A DNA stretch of 64,000 bases from contig NZ_JYLN01000004.1 of assembly GCF_001439735.1 (NCBI RefSeq), positions 1-64,000 on the forward strand, written 5' to 3'. A program made the position numbers and the translations under genes. The notes beneath the pieces were generated by a model. The model saw only the letters and a list, made by a program, of their open reading frames with translations. It searched no databases and had not been told where the DNA came from. The stretch comes from Pseudomonas paralactis. Lineage in GTDB: Bacteria > Pseudomonadota > Gammaproteobacteria > Pseudomonadales > Pseudomonadaceae. Shown here piece after piece: positions 1-9,039 of this stretch. Every line of letters begins with the position of its first letter. Positions within the stretch are counted from its first letter, which is position 1.

Positions 1-3000
1 TTTCGAAGTTGCCGCCGGAAGCGTCGGTGATCTTGACGGTCTGGGTGCTCTTGTCGATGAACACGTCATCAGTCGGCGCAGGGACGGTCACGGTGCCGAC
101 AGTGTCGCCCGCTTTGATCGTGATCGAGGAGCCGTTATCCAACTTCAACGTAACGTCAGTGCCCGCTTTGTTGGAAAGCGTGGCGGTGTAAGTAATTTGA
201 CCACCTTCGTTAACGGCGCTAGGCGCGGTCAGCGTTACAGTCGTGGTGTTATCGGTACCCGGTGTGTCAGTCACAGTTGTGGTGACTTTATCAGTCCCTG
301 GAACCAGATTTTCAAAGTGCTCGCCACCGGTCACACCCTTGATAGCGGTGGTGACGGTCTGGTCGCCTTTGTACACGTCATCCGGTGCAAGAACCGAAAC
401 GCTAGCGCTCGATTCGTTAACACCAATGGTGATGGTTTGGCCGTTGTCCAAGGTGACGGTGAGCGGGTTGGTGATGTTAGTCACCGGCGCACCGTTTTTA
501 TCCACAAGGCTGGCGGTGTAAACGATGTTGCCGCCTTCACCCACGGTGGTGGTGGCGGTCAGGACCACATCAACTTTGTCGATGGTGTCGTTGATGGTGG
601 TGGTTGCACCGTTGCCAGCAACTTCCAACTTCTCGAAGTTGCCGCCAGAAGCGTCAGTGATCTTGACGGTCTGGGTGCTCTTGTCGATGAACACGTCATC
701 GGTAGGCGCAGGGACGGTCACGGTGCCGACGGTGTCGCCCGCGTTGATGGTGATCGACGAGCCGTTATCCAGCTTCAAGGTGACGTCGGTGCCCGCTTTG
801 TTGGAGAGCGTGGCGGTGTACGTAATTTGACCACCTTCGTTAACGGCGCTAGGCGCGGTCAGCGTCACGGTAGTGGTGTTATCAGTGCTTGGGGTATCGG
901 TAACGGTGGTGTTCACCGCCGTAGTGCCTGGAACCAGATTCTCGAAGTGCTCGCCACCGGTCACACCTTTGATAGCGGTGGTGACGGTTTGATCGCCTTT
1001 GTACACATCATCCGGTGCCAAGACCGAAACAGTGCCGCTGGACTGGTTCACACCAATGGTGATGGTTTGGCCGTTATCCAAGGTGATGGTGAGCGGGTTG
1101 GTGATGTTAGTCACCGGCGCGCCGTTTTTATCCACAAGGCTGGCGGTGTAAACGATGTTGCCGCCTTCGCCGACGGTAGTCGTGGCGGACAGGACTACAT
1201 CAACTTTGTCGATGGTGTCATTGATCGTGGTGGTTGCACCGTTACCAGCAACTTCCAGCTTCTCGAAGTTGCCGCCAGAAGCGTCAGTGATCTTGACGGT
1301 CTGAGTGCTCTTATCGATGAACACGTCATCAGTCGGTGCAGGCACGGTCACGGTGCCGACGGTGTCGCCAGCTTTGATCGTGATCGAAGAACCGTTATCC
1401 AACTTCAACGTAACGTCAGTACCGGCCTTGTTGCTCAAGGTCGCGGTATAGGTGATCTGGCCACCTTCGTTAACGGCACTTGGTGCAGTCAGCGTGACGG
1501 TCGTGGTGTTATCGGTACCCGGGGTATCGGTAACGGTGGTGTTTACCGGCGCAGTGCCCGGTACCAGGTTTTCAAAATGCTCGCCGCCCGTCACACCCTT
1601 GATAGCGGTGGTGACGGTCTGGTCGCCTTTGTAAACGTCATCCGGTGCCAAAACCGAAACAGTGCCGCTGGACTGATTCACACCAATGGTGATGGTTTGG
1701 CCGTTGTCCAAGGTGACGGTGAGCGGGTTGGTGATGTTAGTCACCGGCGCACCGTTTTTATCCACAAGGCTGGCGGTGTAAACGATATTGCCGCCTTCAC
1801 CCACGGTGGTGGTGGCGGTCAGGACCACATCGACCTTATCGATGGTGTCGTTGATCGTCGTAGTTGCGCCGTTGCCAGCAACTTCCAATTTCTCGAAGTT
1901 GCCGCCAGTGGTTTCGGTGATCTGGACAGTCTGAGTGCTCTTATCGATGAACACGTCATCGGTAGGTGCAGGTACGGTCACGGTGCCGACAGTGTCGCCC
2001 GCCTTGATGGTGATCGAGGAGCCGTTATCCAGCTTCAACGTAACGTCAGTGCCCGCTTTATTGGAAAGCGTGGCGGTGTACGTAATTTGACCACCTTCGT
2101 TAACGGCGCTAGGCGCGGTCAGCGTCACGGTAGTGGTGTTATCGGTACCCGGTGTGTCAGTCACAGTCGTAGTGACTTTATCGGTCCCTGGAACCAGATT
2201 TTCAAAGTGCTCGCCACCGGTCACACCCTTGATAGCGGTGGTGACGGTCTGATCGCCTTTGTACACGTCATCCGGTGCAAGAACCGAAACGCTAGCGCTC
2301 GATTCGTTAACACCAATTGTGATGGTTTGGCCGTTATCCAGGGTGACGGTGAGCGGGTTGGTGATGTTAGTCACCGGCGCGCCGTTTTTATCCACAAGGC
2401 TGGCGGTGTACACGATGTTGCCGCCTTCGCCGACGGTGGTGGTGGCGGTCAGGACCACATCGACCTTGTCGATGGTGTCGTTGATGGTGGTGGTCGCACC
2501 GTTGCCCGCAACTTCCAACTTCTCGAAGTTGCCGCCAGAAGCGTCAGTGATCTTGACGGTCTGGATGCTCTTATCGATAAACACGTCATCAGTCGGTGCA
2601 GGCACGGTCACGGTGCCGACGGTGTCGCCCGCCTTGATGGTGATCGAAGAGCCGTTATCCAACTTCAAGGTGACGTCGGTGCCGGCCTTGTTGCTCAAGG
2701 TCGCAGTGTAGGTGATCTGACCACCTTCGTTAACGGCGCCAGGCGCGGTCAGCGTGACAGTCGTGGTGTTATCGGTGCCCGGAGTGTCAGTCACAGTCGT
2801 GGTGACTTTATCAGTCCCTGGAACCAGATTTTCAAAGTGCTCGCCACCGGTTACACCTTGGATGGCGGTAGTGACGGTCTGGTCGCCTTTGTACACGTCA
2901 TCTGGTGCGAGAACCGAAACGCTAGCGCTCGATTCGTTAACACCGATGGTGATGGTCTGACCGTTATCCAAGGTGATGGTGAGCGGGTTGGTGATGTTAG

Positions 3001-5040
3001 TCACCGGCGCGCCGTTTTTATCCACAAGGCTGGCGGTGTAAACGATGTTGCCGCCTTCGCCGACGGTAGTCGTGGCGGACAGGACTACATCAACTTTGTC
3101 GATGGTGTCATTGATCGTGGTGGTTGCGCCGTTACCAGCAACTTCCAATTTCTCGAAGTTGCCGCCGGAAGCGTCAGTGATCTTGACGGTTTGGGTGCTC
3201 TTATCGATGAACACGTCATCGGTAGGCGCAGGGACGGTCACGGTGCCGACGGTGTCGCCAGCTTTGATCGTGATCGAAGAACCGTTATCCAATTTCAACG
3301 TGACGTCAGTACCGGCCTTGTTGCTCAAGGTGGCGGTGTAAGTGATCTGGCCACCTTCGTTAACGGCACTTGGTGCAGTCAACGTAACAGTCGTAGTGTT
3401 ATCAGTGCCCGGGGTATCGGTAACGGTGGTGTTCACCGCTGTAGTGCCCGGTACCAGGTTTTCGAAATGCTCGCCGCCGGTCACACCTTGGATGGCGGTA
3501 GTGACGGTCTGGTCGCCTTTGTACACGTCATCCGGTGCAAGAACCGACACGCTAGCGCTCGATTCGTTAACACCGATGGTGATGGTTTGGCCGTTATCCA
3601 AGGTGACGGTGAGCGGGTTGGTGATGTTAGTCACCGGCGCACCGTTTTTATCCACAAGGCTGGCGGTGTAAACGATATTGCCGCCTTCACCCACGGTGGT
3701 GGTGGCAGTCAGAACCACATCGACTTTGTCGATGGTGTCGTTGATCGTGGTGGTTGCGCCGTTACCAGCAACTTCCAATTTCTCGAAGTTGCCGCCAGAA
3801 GCGTCAGTGATCTTGACGGTTTGGGTGCTCTTATCGATGAACACGTCATCGGTAGGCGCAGGGACGGTCACGGTGCCGACGGTGTCGCCAGCTTTGATCG
3901 TGATCGACGAGCCGTTATCCAGCTTCAAGGTGACGTCAGTACCGGCCTTGTTGCTCAAGGTCGCGGTGTAAGTGATCTGGCCACCTTCGTTAACGGCACT
4001 TGGTGCAGTCAGTGTCACAGTGGTGGTGTCATCGGTACCCGGTGTGTCAGTCACCGTCGTGGTGACTTTATCGGTCCCTGGAACCAGATTTTCAAAGTGC
4101 TCGCCACCGGTTACGCCTTGGATGGCGGTAGTGACGGTTTGGTCGCCCTTGTAGACGTCATCTGGTGCAAGAACCGAAACGCTAGCGCTCGATTCGTTAA
4201 CACCAATGGTGATGGTTTGGCCGTTATCCAGCGTCACGGTGAGCGGGTTGGTGATGTTAGTCACCTGTGCACCGTTTTTATCCACAAGGCTGGCGGTGTA
4301 AACGATATTGCCGCCTTCACCGACGGTGGTGGTGGCAGTCAGAACTACATCGACCTTATCGATGGTGTCGTTGAACGTGGTAGTCGCACCGTTGCCCGCA
4401 ACTTCCAGTTTTTCGAAGTTGCCACCTGTGGTTTCGGTGATCTGGACGGTCTGGGTGCTCTTGTCGATAAACACGTCATCGGTAGGCGCAGGCACAGTCA
4501 CGGTGCCGACGGTGTCGCCAGCTTTGATCGTGATCGAAGAGCCATTATCCAACTTCAACGTGACGTCAGTACCGGCCTTGTTGCTCAAGGTCGCGGTATA
4601 GGTGATCTGGCCACCTTCGTTCGCTTCGGAAGGAGCCGTTAGCGTAACGGTAGTAGTGTTATCGGTGCCCGGAGTGTCCGTCACAGTTGTAGTGACTTTA
4701 TCGGTCCCTGGAACCAGATTTTCAAAGTGCTCGCCACCGGTCACGCCGCTGATAGCAGTCGTTACGGTCTGGTCGCCTTTGTAGACATCATCCGGGGCTA
4801 CGGTGGTAACGGTGCCGCTCGACTGATTCACACCAATGGTGATGGTTTGGCCGTTATCCAGCGTAACGGTGAGCGGGTTGGTGACGTTAGTCACCGGCGC
4901 GCCATTTTTATCCACAAGGCTGGCGGTGTAGATGATATTGCCGCCTTCACCCACGGTAGTCGTGGCGGTCAGTACCACATCGACCTTATCGATAGTGTCG
5001 TTGATGGTGGTGGTTGCGCCATTACCTGCAATTTCCAGCT
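1..5040 (-). repeat. Eight tandem 630-bp adhesin repeats
   Basis: The landmark TCTCGAAGTTGCC, or a one-base variant, recurs at 1, 631, 1261, 1891, 2521, 3151, 3781, 4411 and 5041, so the spacing is exactly 630 bp every time. Each unit encodes about 210 residues with two related Ig-like domains, one with motif GGNIVYTASL and the other with GGQITYTATL. Copies differ mainly by synonymous or conservative changes. The array continues off the left edge. Confidence 0.95.
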
Positions 5041-7306
5041 TCTCGAAGTTGCCGCCGGTAGTCTCGGTGATCTTGACGGTCTGGGTGCTCTTGTCGATAA
5101 ACACATCATCGGTCGGCGCTGGAACAGTCACGGTGCCAACAGTGTCGCCTGCCTTGATGGTGATCGAAGAACCGTTATCCAGCTTCAACGTAACGTCGGT
5201 GCCCGCTTTGTTGGAAAGCGTAGCGGTGTACGTAATTTGCCCGCCCTCATTCGCCTCGGTCGGCGCAGTCAGCGTCACGGTGGTGGTGTCGATCGAATCG
5301 GTGATCGTGGTGATTGCTGGTGTGGTACTCGGCACCAGGCTTTCAAAATTGCCCCCAGTCGCGCTGGTAATGGTAGTGCTGACCGTGCTGCCGTTGACAT
5401 ATACATCGTTGGGCGCGGTGTCTACGACCACGCTGCCAACGGACTCGCCGGCCTTGATGGTGATCACCGAGCCATTGCTCAAGGTGACGTTCACCGGGGT
5501 TTGTGCCGGGTTGGTGAGGGTGGCGGTGTAGGTGATCTGGCCGCCTTCGGTCACGTTGCCGCTGGCTGTGAGGGTAACGGTGGTGGTGTCGACCGAATCG
5601 GTAATGGTGGTGACCGCAGGCGTGGTGCTCGGTACCAGGTTTTCAAAGTTGCCGCCTGTTGCACCGGTGATGGTGGTGCTGACGGTCGAACCGTTGTTGT
5701 AAACGTCGTTGGCCGGAGTATCGACCACAACCGTGCCTGTCGACTCGCCGGCCTTGATGGTGATCACCGAGCCATTGCTCAAGGTGACGTTCACCGGGGT
5801 TTGTGCCGGGTTGGTCAGGGTGGCGGTGTAGGTGATCTGGCCGCCTTCGGTCACGTTGCCGTTGGCTGTGAGGGTAACGGTGGTGGTGTCGACCGAATCG
5901 GTAATGGTGGTGACCGCAGGCGTGGTGCTCGGTACCAGGTTTTCAAAGTTGCCGCCTGTTGCACCGGTGATGGTGGTGCTGACGGTCGAACCGTTGTTGT
6001 AAACGTCGTTGGCCGGAGTATCGACCACAACCGTGCCTGCCGACTCGCCGGCCTTGATGGTGATCACCGAGCCATTGCTCAAGGTGACGTTCACCGGGGT
6101 TTGTGCCGGGTTGGTCAGGGTGGCGGTGTAGGTGATCTGGCCGCCTTCGGTCACGTTGCCGTTGGCTGTGAGGGTGACGGTGGTGGTGTCGACCGAATCG
6201 GTAATGGTGGTGACCGCAGGCGTAGTGCTCGGTACCAGGTTTTCGAAGTTGCCGCCGGTTGCGCCGGTGATGGTGGTGCTGACGGTCGAACCGTTGTTGT
6301 AAACGTCGTTGGCCGGAGTATCGACCACAACGCTGCCTGTCGACTCGCCGGCCTTGATGGTGATCACCGAGCCATTGCTCAAGGTGACGTTCACCGGGGT
6401 TTGCGCCGGGTTAGTCAGCGTGGCGGTGTAGGTAATCTGGCCGCCTTCCGTCACGGTATTACCCGCCGTCAGCGTGACGGTGGTGGTGTCGATGGTGTCG
6501 GTGATCTGCGTCACGGCCGGGTTAGGGTCGATGGTCAATACCAGGTTGCCGCCGCCGGTGGTACCGGTAACGCCGACGCTGATCTGGCCCGGGTCGATGT
6601 ACGGGCTGTCATTGGGGGCCAGGGGCACATTGACGGTGCCGGTCAACTGGCCCGACGGGATGGTAATCACCGCGCCATTGGTCAAGGTGACGGTCAGGTC
6701 ACTGGTGGAGGGCCGGGTCACGGTAGCGGTGTAGGTCAGCACGCCGCCCGCTTCGGTGATGGTCGGCGTCGCGCTCAGGGTCAGGGTCGAAGGCTGCAGC
6801 ACCTGATTGCCCGAGCCCGCCGAGCCTGGGGCTCCGCTCAGGGCATTGAGTGTTGAAGTGCCTTGGCCGATAGGTGCGGTGGGGAAGCCGATAGTTGGGT
6901 CGACACGGCCTGCGGTCGCGTCCAGCACTACGAAGCTGTGGCCGCCCCCGGCAGCACCGTTACCGGCTGCGTTGGCGCCTGCGGCGGTGGCTTCCAGGTC
7001 GGTGGTCGGGTCGGCGCCGGCGGCGATGGCTTGTTGCAGCTCGGCAACCGATGGCGCGACCTGCTCACTGGCCGCGGCCAGGTCGGCGGTGGAGTCCGGC
7101 ATATCGGCGCTCCACTGGGTGTCCCGACCCAGATCCAGGATGCGACCGTCGGCCAGTTCCAGGCTGACGGCGCCCGACATGCCTGTGTCGATCTGATCGC
7201 CTGCAAACAGGCGGTCACCTTCTACGAGGACGCGACGCGTCCCTTCCGGAGAAATAACGAAAACTTGACCAACAATGCTTTTGACGGTGGCAACAACACT
7301 GCTCAT
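1..7306 (-). CDS. lapA: LapA-type giant biofilm adhesin, N-terminal part (3' end beyond window)
   Basis: This is the N-terminal 2435 codons of a very large repeats-in-toxin adhesin that is exported by a type I system and anchored in the outer membrane to hold cells on surfaces. The frame stays open from the ATG at 7306-7304 to position 1. A GGAG ribosome site lies about 8 bases upstream. Residues 1 to about 105 match the LapA retention module (opening MSSVVATVKSIVGQVF). A TAAG motif lies at residues 107-110, with the scissile pair at A108-A109, the position known for LapG cleavage of P. fluorescens LapA. A glycine-rich linker follows. Next come four Ig-like units of exactly 300 bp (5288-6487) and eight units of exactly 630 bp (1-5040), each with two Ig-like domains. 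The RTX/secretion C-terminus, lapD and lapG are not in the window. Long open frames on the plus strand here are antisense shadows. Confidence 0.95.
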   Translation of the reverse strand, partial: MSSVVATVKSIVGQVFVISPEGTRRVLVEGDRLFAGDQIDTGMSGAVSLELADGRILDLGRDTQWSADMPDSTADLAAASEQVAPSVAELQQAIAAGADPTTDLEATAAGANAAGNGAAGGGHSFVVLDATAGRVDPTIGFPTAPIGQGTSTLNALSGAPGSAGSGNQVLQPSTLTLSATPTITEAGGVLTYTATVTRPSTSDLTVTLTNGAVITIPSGQLTGTVNVPLAPNDSPYIDPGQISVGVTGTTGGGNLVLTIDPNPAVTQITDTIDTTTVTLTAGNTVTEGGQITYTATLTNPAQTPVNVTLSNGSVITIKAGESTGSVVVDTPANDVYNNGSTVSTTITGATGGNFENLVPSTTPAVTTITDSVDTTTVTLTANGNVTEGGQITYTATLTNPAQTPVNVTLSNGSVITIKAGESAGTVVVDTPANDVYNNGSTVSTTITGATGGNFENLVPSTTPAVTTITDSVDTTTVTLTANGNVTEGGQITYTATLTNPAQTPVNVTLSNGSVITIKAGESTGTVVVDTPANDVYNNGSTVSTTITGATGGNFENLVPSTTPAVTTITDSVDTTTVTLTASGNVTEGGQITYTATLTNPAQTPVNVTLSNGSVITIKAGESVGSVVVDTAPNDVYVNGSTVSTTITSATGGNFESLVPSTTPAITTITDSIDTTTVTLTAPTEANEGGQITYTATLSNKAGTDVTLKLDNGSSITIKAGDTVGTVTVPAPTDDVFIDKSTQTVKITETTGGNFEKLEIAGNGATTTINDTIDKVDVVLTATTTVGEGGNIIYTASLVDKNGAPVTNVTNPLTVTLDNGQTITIGVNQSSGTVTTVAPDDVYKGDQTVTTAISGVTGGEHFENLVPGTDKVTTTVTDTPGTDNTTTVTLTAPSEANEGGQITYTATLSNKAGTDVTLKLDNGSSITIKAGDTVGTVTVPAPTDDVFIDKSTQTVQITETTGGNFEKLEVAGNGATTTFNDTIDKVDVVLTATTTVGEGGNIVYTASLVDKNGAQVTNITNPLTVTLDNGQTITIGVNESSASVSVLAPDDVYKGDQTVTTAIQGVTGGEHFENLVPGTDKVTTTVTDTPGTDDTTTVTLTAPSAVNEGGQITYTATLSNKAGTDVTLKLDNGSSITIKAGDTVGTVTVPAPTDDVFIDKSTQTVKITDASGGNFEKLEVAGNGATTTINDTIDKVDVVLTATTTVGEGGNIVYTASLVDKNGAPVTNITNPLTVTLDNGQTITIGVNESSASVSVLAPDDVYKGDQTVTTAIQGVTGGEHFENLVPGTTAVNTTVTDTPGTDNTTTVTLTAPSAVNEGGQITYTATLSNKAGTDVTLKLDNGSSITIKAGDTVGTVTVPAPTDDVFIDKSTQTVKITDASGGNFEKLEVAGNGATTTINDTIDKVDVVLSATTTVGEGGNIVYTASLVDKNGAPVTNITNPLTITLDNGQTITIGVNESSASVSVLAPDDVYKGDQTVTTAIQGVTGGEHFENLVPGTDKVTTTVTDTPGTDNTTTVTLTAPGAVNEGGQITYTATLSNKAGTDVTLKLDNGSSITIKAGDTVGTVTVPAPTDDVFIDKSIQTVKITDASGGNFEKLEVAGNGATTTINDTIDKVDVVLTATTTVGEGGNIVYTASLVDKNGAPVTNITNPLTVTLDNGQTITIGVNESSASVSVLAPDDVYKGDQTVTTAIKGVTGGEHFENLVPGTDKVTTTVTDTPGTDNTTTVTLTAPSAVNEGGQITYTATLSNKAGTDVTLKLDNGSSITIKAGDTVGTVTVPAPTDDVFIDKSTQTVQITETTGGNFEKLEVAGNGATTTINDTIDKVDVVLTATTTVGEGGNIVYTASLVDKNGAPVTNITNPLTVTLDNGQTITIGVNQSSGTVSVLAPDDVYKGDQTVTTAIKGVTGGEHFENLVPGTAPVNTTVTDTPGTDNTTTVTLTAPSAVNEGGQITYTATLSNKAGTDVTLKLDNGSSITIKAGDTVGTVTVPAPTDDVFIDKSTQTVKITDASGGNFEKLEVAGNGATTTINDTIDKVDVVLSATTTVGEGGNIVYTASLVDKNGAPVTNITNPLTITLDNGQTITIGVNQSSGTVSVLAPDDVYKGDQTVTTAIKGVTGGEHFENLVPGTTAVNTTVTDTPSTDNTTTVTLTAPSAVNEGGQITYTATLSNKAGTDVTLKLDNGSSITINAGDTVGTVTVPAPTDDVFIDKSTQTVKITDASGGNFEKLEVAGNGATTTINDTIDKVDVVLTATTTVGEGGNIVYTASLVDKNGAPVTNITNPLTVTLDNGQTITIGVNESSASVSVLAPDDVYKGDQTVTTAIKGVTGGEHFENLVPGTDKVTTTVTDTPGTDNTTTVTLTAPSAVNEGGQITYTATLSNKAGTDVTLKLDNGSSITIKAGDTVGTVTVPAPTDDVFIDKSTQTVKITDASGGNFE
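5288..6487 (-). repeat. Four tandem 300-bp adhesin repeats
   Basis: A second, shorter repeat class precedes the 630-bp units on the N-terminal side of the adhesin. The landmark GTCGA(C/T)CGAATCGGT starts at 5288, 5588 and 5888, with 6188 and a diverged copy at 6488, giving exactly 300 bp (100 residues) per unit. The 5588 and 5888 copies are almost identical at the DNA level, which suggests recent duplication or gene conversion. Confidence 0.9.
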
Positions 7307-7642
7307 TAAAATTTTCTCCGGCGATGCGTTTCGACAAATTCCATTTCGCAGCGTGCTTTAGAACTGCTAATTAGGAGGGCGTAGTCTATATATGTATTGA
7401 CGTCAAATATTTGGCTGGATTTTTTAGCGATCTAGTTTGTGCCAAAGTATTGACCTTATGGTCGCCATCCTAAACAATCGCCTCCGTAATGTCACATTGA
7501 TATTTACGCGGCGAACCGTCCTACATGTGTGAAGCAGTTCCGCTTTTTGAACTTTCCGACGTACGGTCGTAACGGTAGCCATTATCCGACGCAGCGCTAG
7601 TAATCGCTGTGATTTGAGACAAGAAGTCCTGGGGAATTTTTA
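7307..7642. promoter_or_regulatory. Divergent lapA / lapEBC control region
   Basis: This 336-bp gap between the divergent starts of lapA and lapE has no convincing gene and is AT-richer than its surroundings. It must contain both promoters. A perfect palindrome TTGACGTCAA lies at 7397-7406. The stretch 7402-7415 (GTCAAATATTTGGC) loosely resembles the FleQ box consensus known to control lap genes in Pseudomonas. The FleQ reading is inference from a partial match only. Confidence 0.5.
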
Positions 7643-8998
7643 ATGCGTCTGCACCTGTTCAAGGCAATACCGTTCGTTCTCGCCGCCAGTTTCGTACAAG
7701 CCCAGACACTGCCCCAAGCCATGCAACAGGCATTGGATGTACACCCGGAAATCCAGGCGGGGGTAAACAGCCGTATCGCCGCCGATTACCAATTGCGCGC
7801 CGCCCAGGGTGGTTACCTGCCGCGTGTCGATTTGAACGCCGGTTACGGTCGTCAAGGGACTGACAACGCCACCACCCGCGCCAATAATCCCAGCGGCAAC
7901 CACTGGGATACCCTCAACCGCGGTGAATCCAGCCTGCGCCTGCAGCAAATGATTTTTGACGGTTTCGCTACCTCCAGCGAAGTCGGGCGTCAACAAGCCA
8001 ACGTTAATTCCCGCGCCTATTCCTTGCTCGGCACTTCCGAGCGCACAGCGCTGACCGTTGCCCAGGTTTACCTGGAAGTGCTGACCCGTCGTGAGTTCGT
8101 GCGCCTGGCTGAAGACAACCTGCGCAACCACGAACGCATCTACGATCAAATCAAGTTGCGCACCCAGCGCGGCGTCGGCAACGGTGCCGACCAGGACCAG
8201 GCCGAAGCGCGTCTGGCCCAGGCCCGCAACAACTTGATCACCGAGCAAACCAACCTGGCCGACGCGCAGGTCAACTACCTCAGCGCTGTGGGCCAGATGC
8301 CCGACCAACTCGAGCGCCCCGCCCCGTTCATGGCCATGCTGCCGGCAGACCTGAACGAAGCCCGTCGCCAGATGCTCGACAACAGCCCGGTCCTGCGTTC
8401 GGCCGAGTCGGATATCTCCGCCGCCGAGAAGCAGTACGAAGCCGCCAAGTCCACCTTCTACCCGCGCTTCGATGCTGAGCTTGGCACCAACGCCGACAAC
8501 AACGTTTCCGGTGATCCCAACCACAGCAACGGCTGGGAAGCCATGGTACGCATGCGCTTCAACCTGTTTGCCGGTGGCAGCAACAAGGCTGACCTGCAAT
8601 CGAAGTCGTACCAGGCCAACCAGGCCCTGGATATTCGCAACAACGCCTTGCGCCAACTCAATGAAGAGCTAGGCTTGGCCTGGAACGCCTTGAGTAACGC
8701 CAACTCGCAATTGCCGGTCGCTCAGCAGTACGTGGATCACAGCACCCGCGTACGCACGTCCTACCAGCAACAATTCAGCCTTGGTCAACGGACCCTGCTG
8801 GATTTGCTCGACAGCGAGAATGAATTGTTCACCGCTTCCCGCCGCCTGGAAGAAATCAAGAACATTCAGTTATTTACTCAGTACCGAATCAAGGCGACCA
8901 TGGGCGAATTGCTCAAGAGCCAGGGAGTGGTCGCACCGATGGCCTCCGTCGTGCAGAACGACGTGAAACCTAAAGTCCAACTGCCTGGGATGAATTGA
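7643..8998 (+). CDS. lapE: TolC-family outer membrane channel of the LapA secretion system
   Basis: This is the outer-membrane duct of the type I secretion system that exports LapA. The 451-residue product has a signal peptide (residues 1 to about 20, ending VQAQ) and the paired OEP repeats of TolC-like proteins, with long polar helices rich in Gln, Asn and Ala. The start has GGGGAA about 6 bases upstream. It is the first gene of a lapE-lapB-lapC series divergent from lapA, which is the arrangement known in P. fluorescens. The length fits the TolC family. Confidence 0.93.
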   Translation: MRLHLFKAIPFVLAASFVQAQTLPQAMQQALDVHPEIQAGVNSRIAADYQLRAAQGGYLPRVDLNAGYGRQGTDNATTRANNPSGNHWDTLNRGESSLRLQQMIFDGFATSSEVGRQQANVNSRAYSLLGTSERTALTVAQVYLEVLTRREFVRLAEDNLRNHERIYDQIKLRTQRGVGNGADQDQAEARLAQARNNLITEQTNLADAQVNYLSAVGQMPDQLERPAPFMAMLPADLNEARRQMLDNSPVLRSAESDISAAEKQYEAAKSTFYPRFDAELGTNADNNVSGDPNHSNGWEAMVRMRFNLFAGGSNKADLQSKSYQANQALDIRNNALRQLNEELGLAWNALSNANSQLPVAQQYVDHSTRVRTSYQQQFSLGQRTLLDLLDSENELFTASRRLEEIKNIQLFTQYRIKATMGELLKSQGVVAPMASVVQNDVKPKVQLPGMN

Positions 8999-9039
8999 GC
9001 CACCCCAATAGCCCCATCTGTTAGTCGAGAGTGCACCGC

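Noticed and set aside
197..4642. A 1481-codon open frame on the plus strand, plus many smaller ones over 1-7306
   Set aside because: They are antisense to the lapA repeats; their repeated His/Gly/Arg-rich sequence is the mirror of the Ig-like repeats, and no ribosome site or family supports them.
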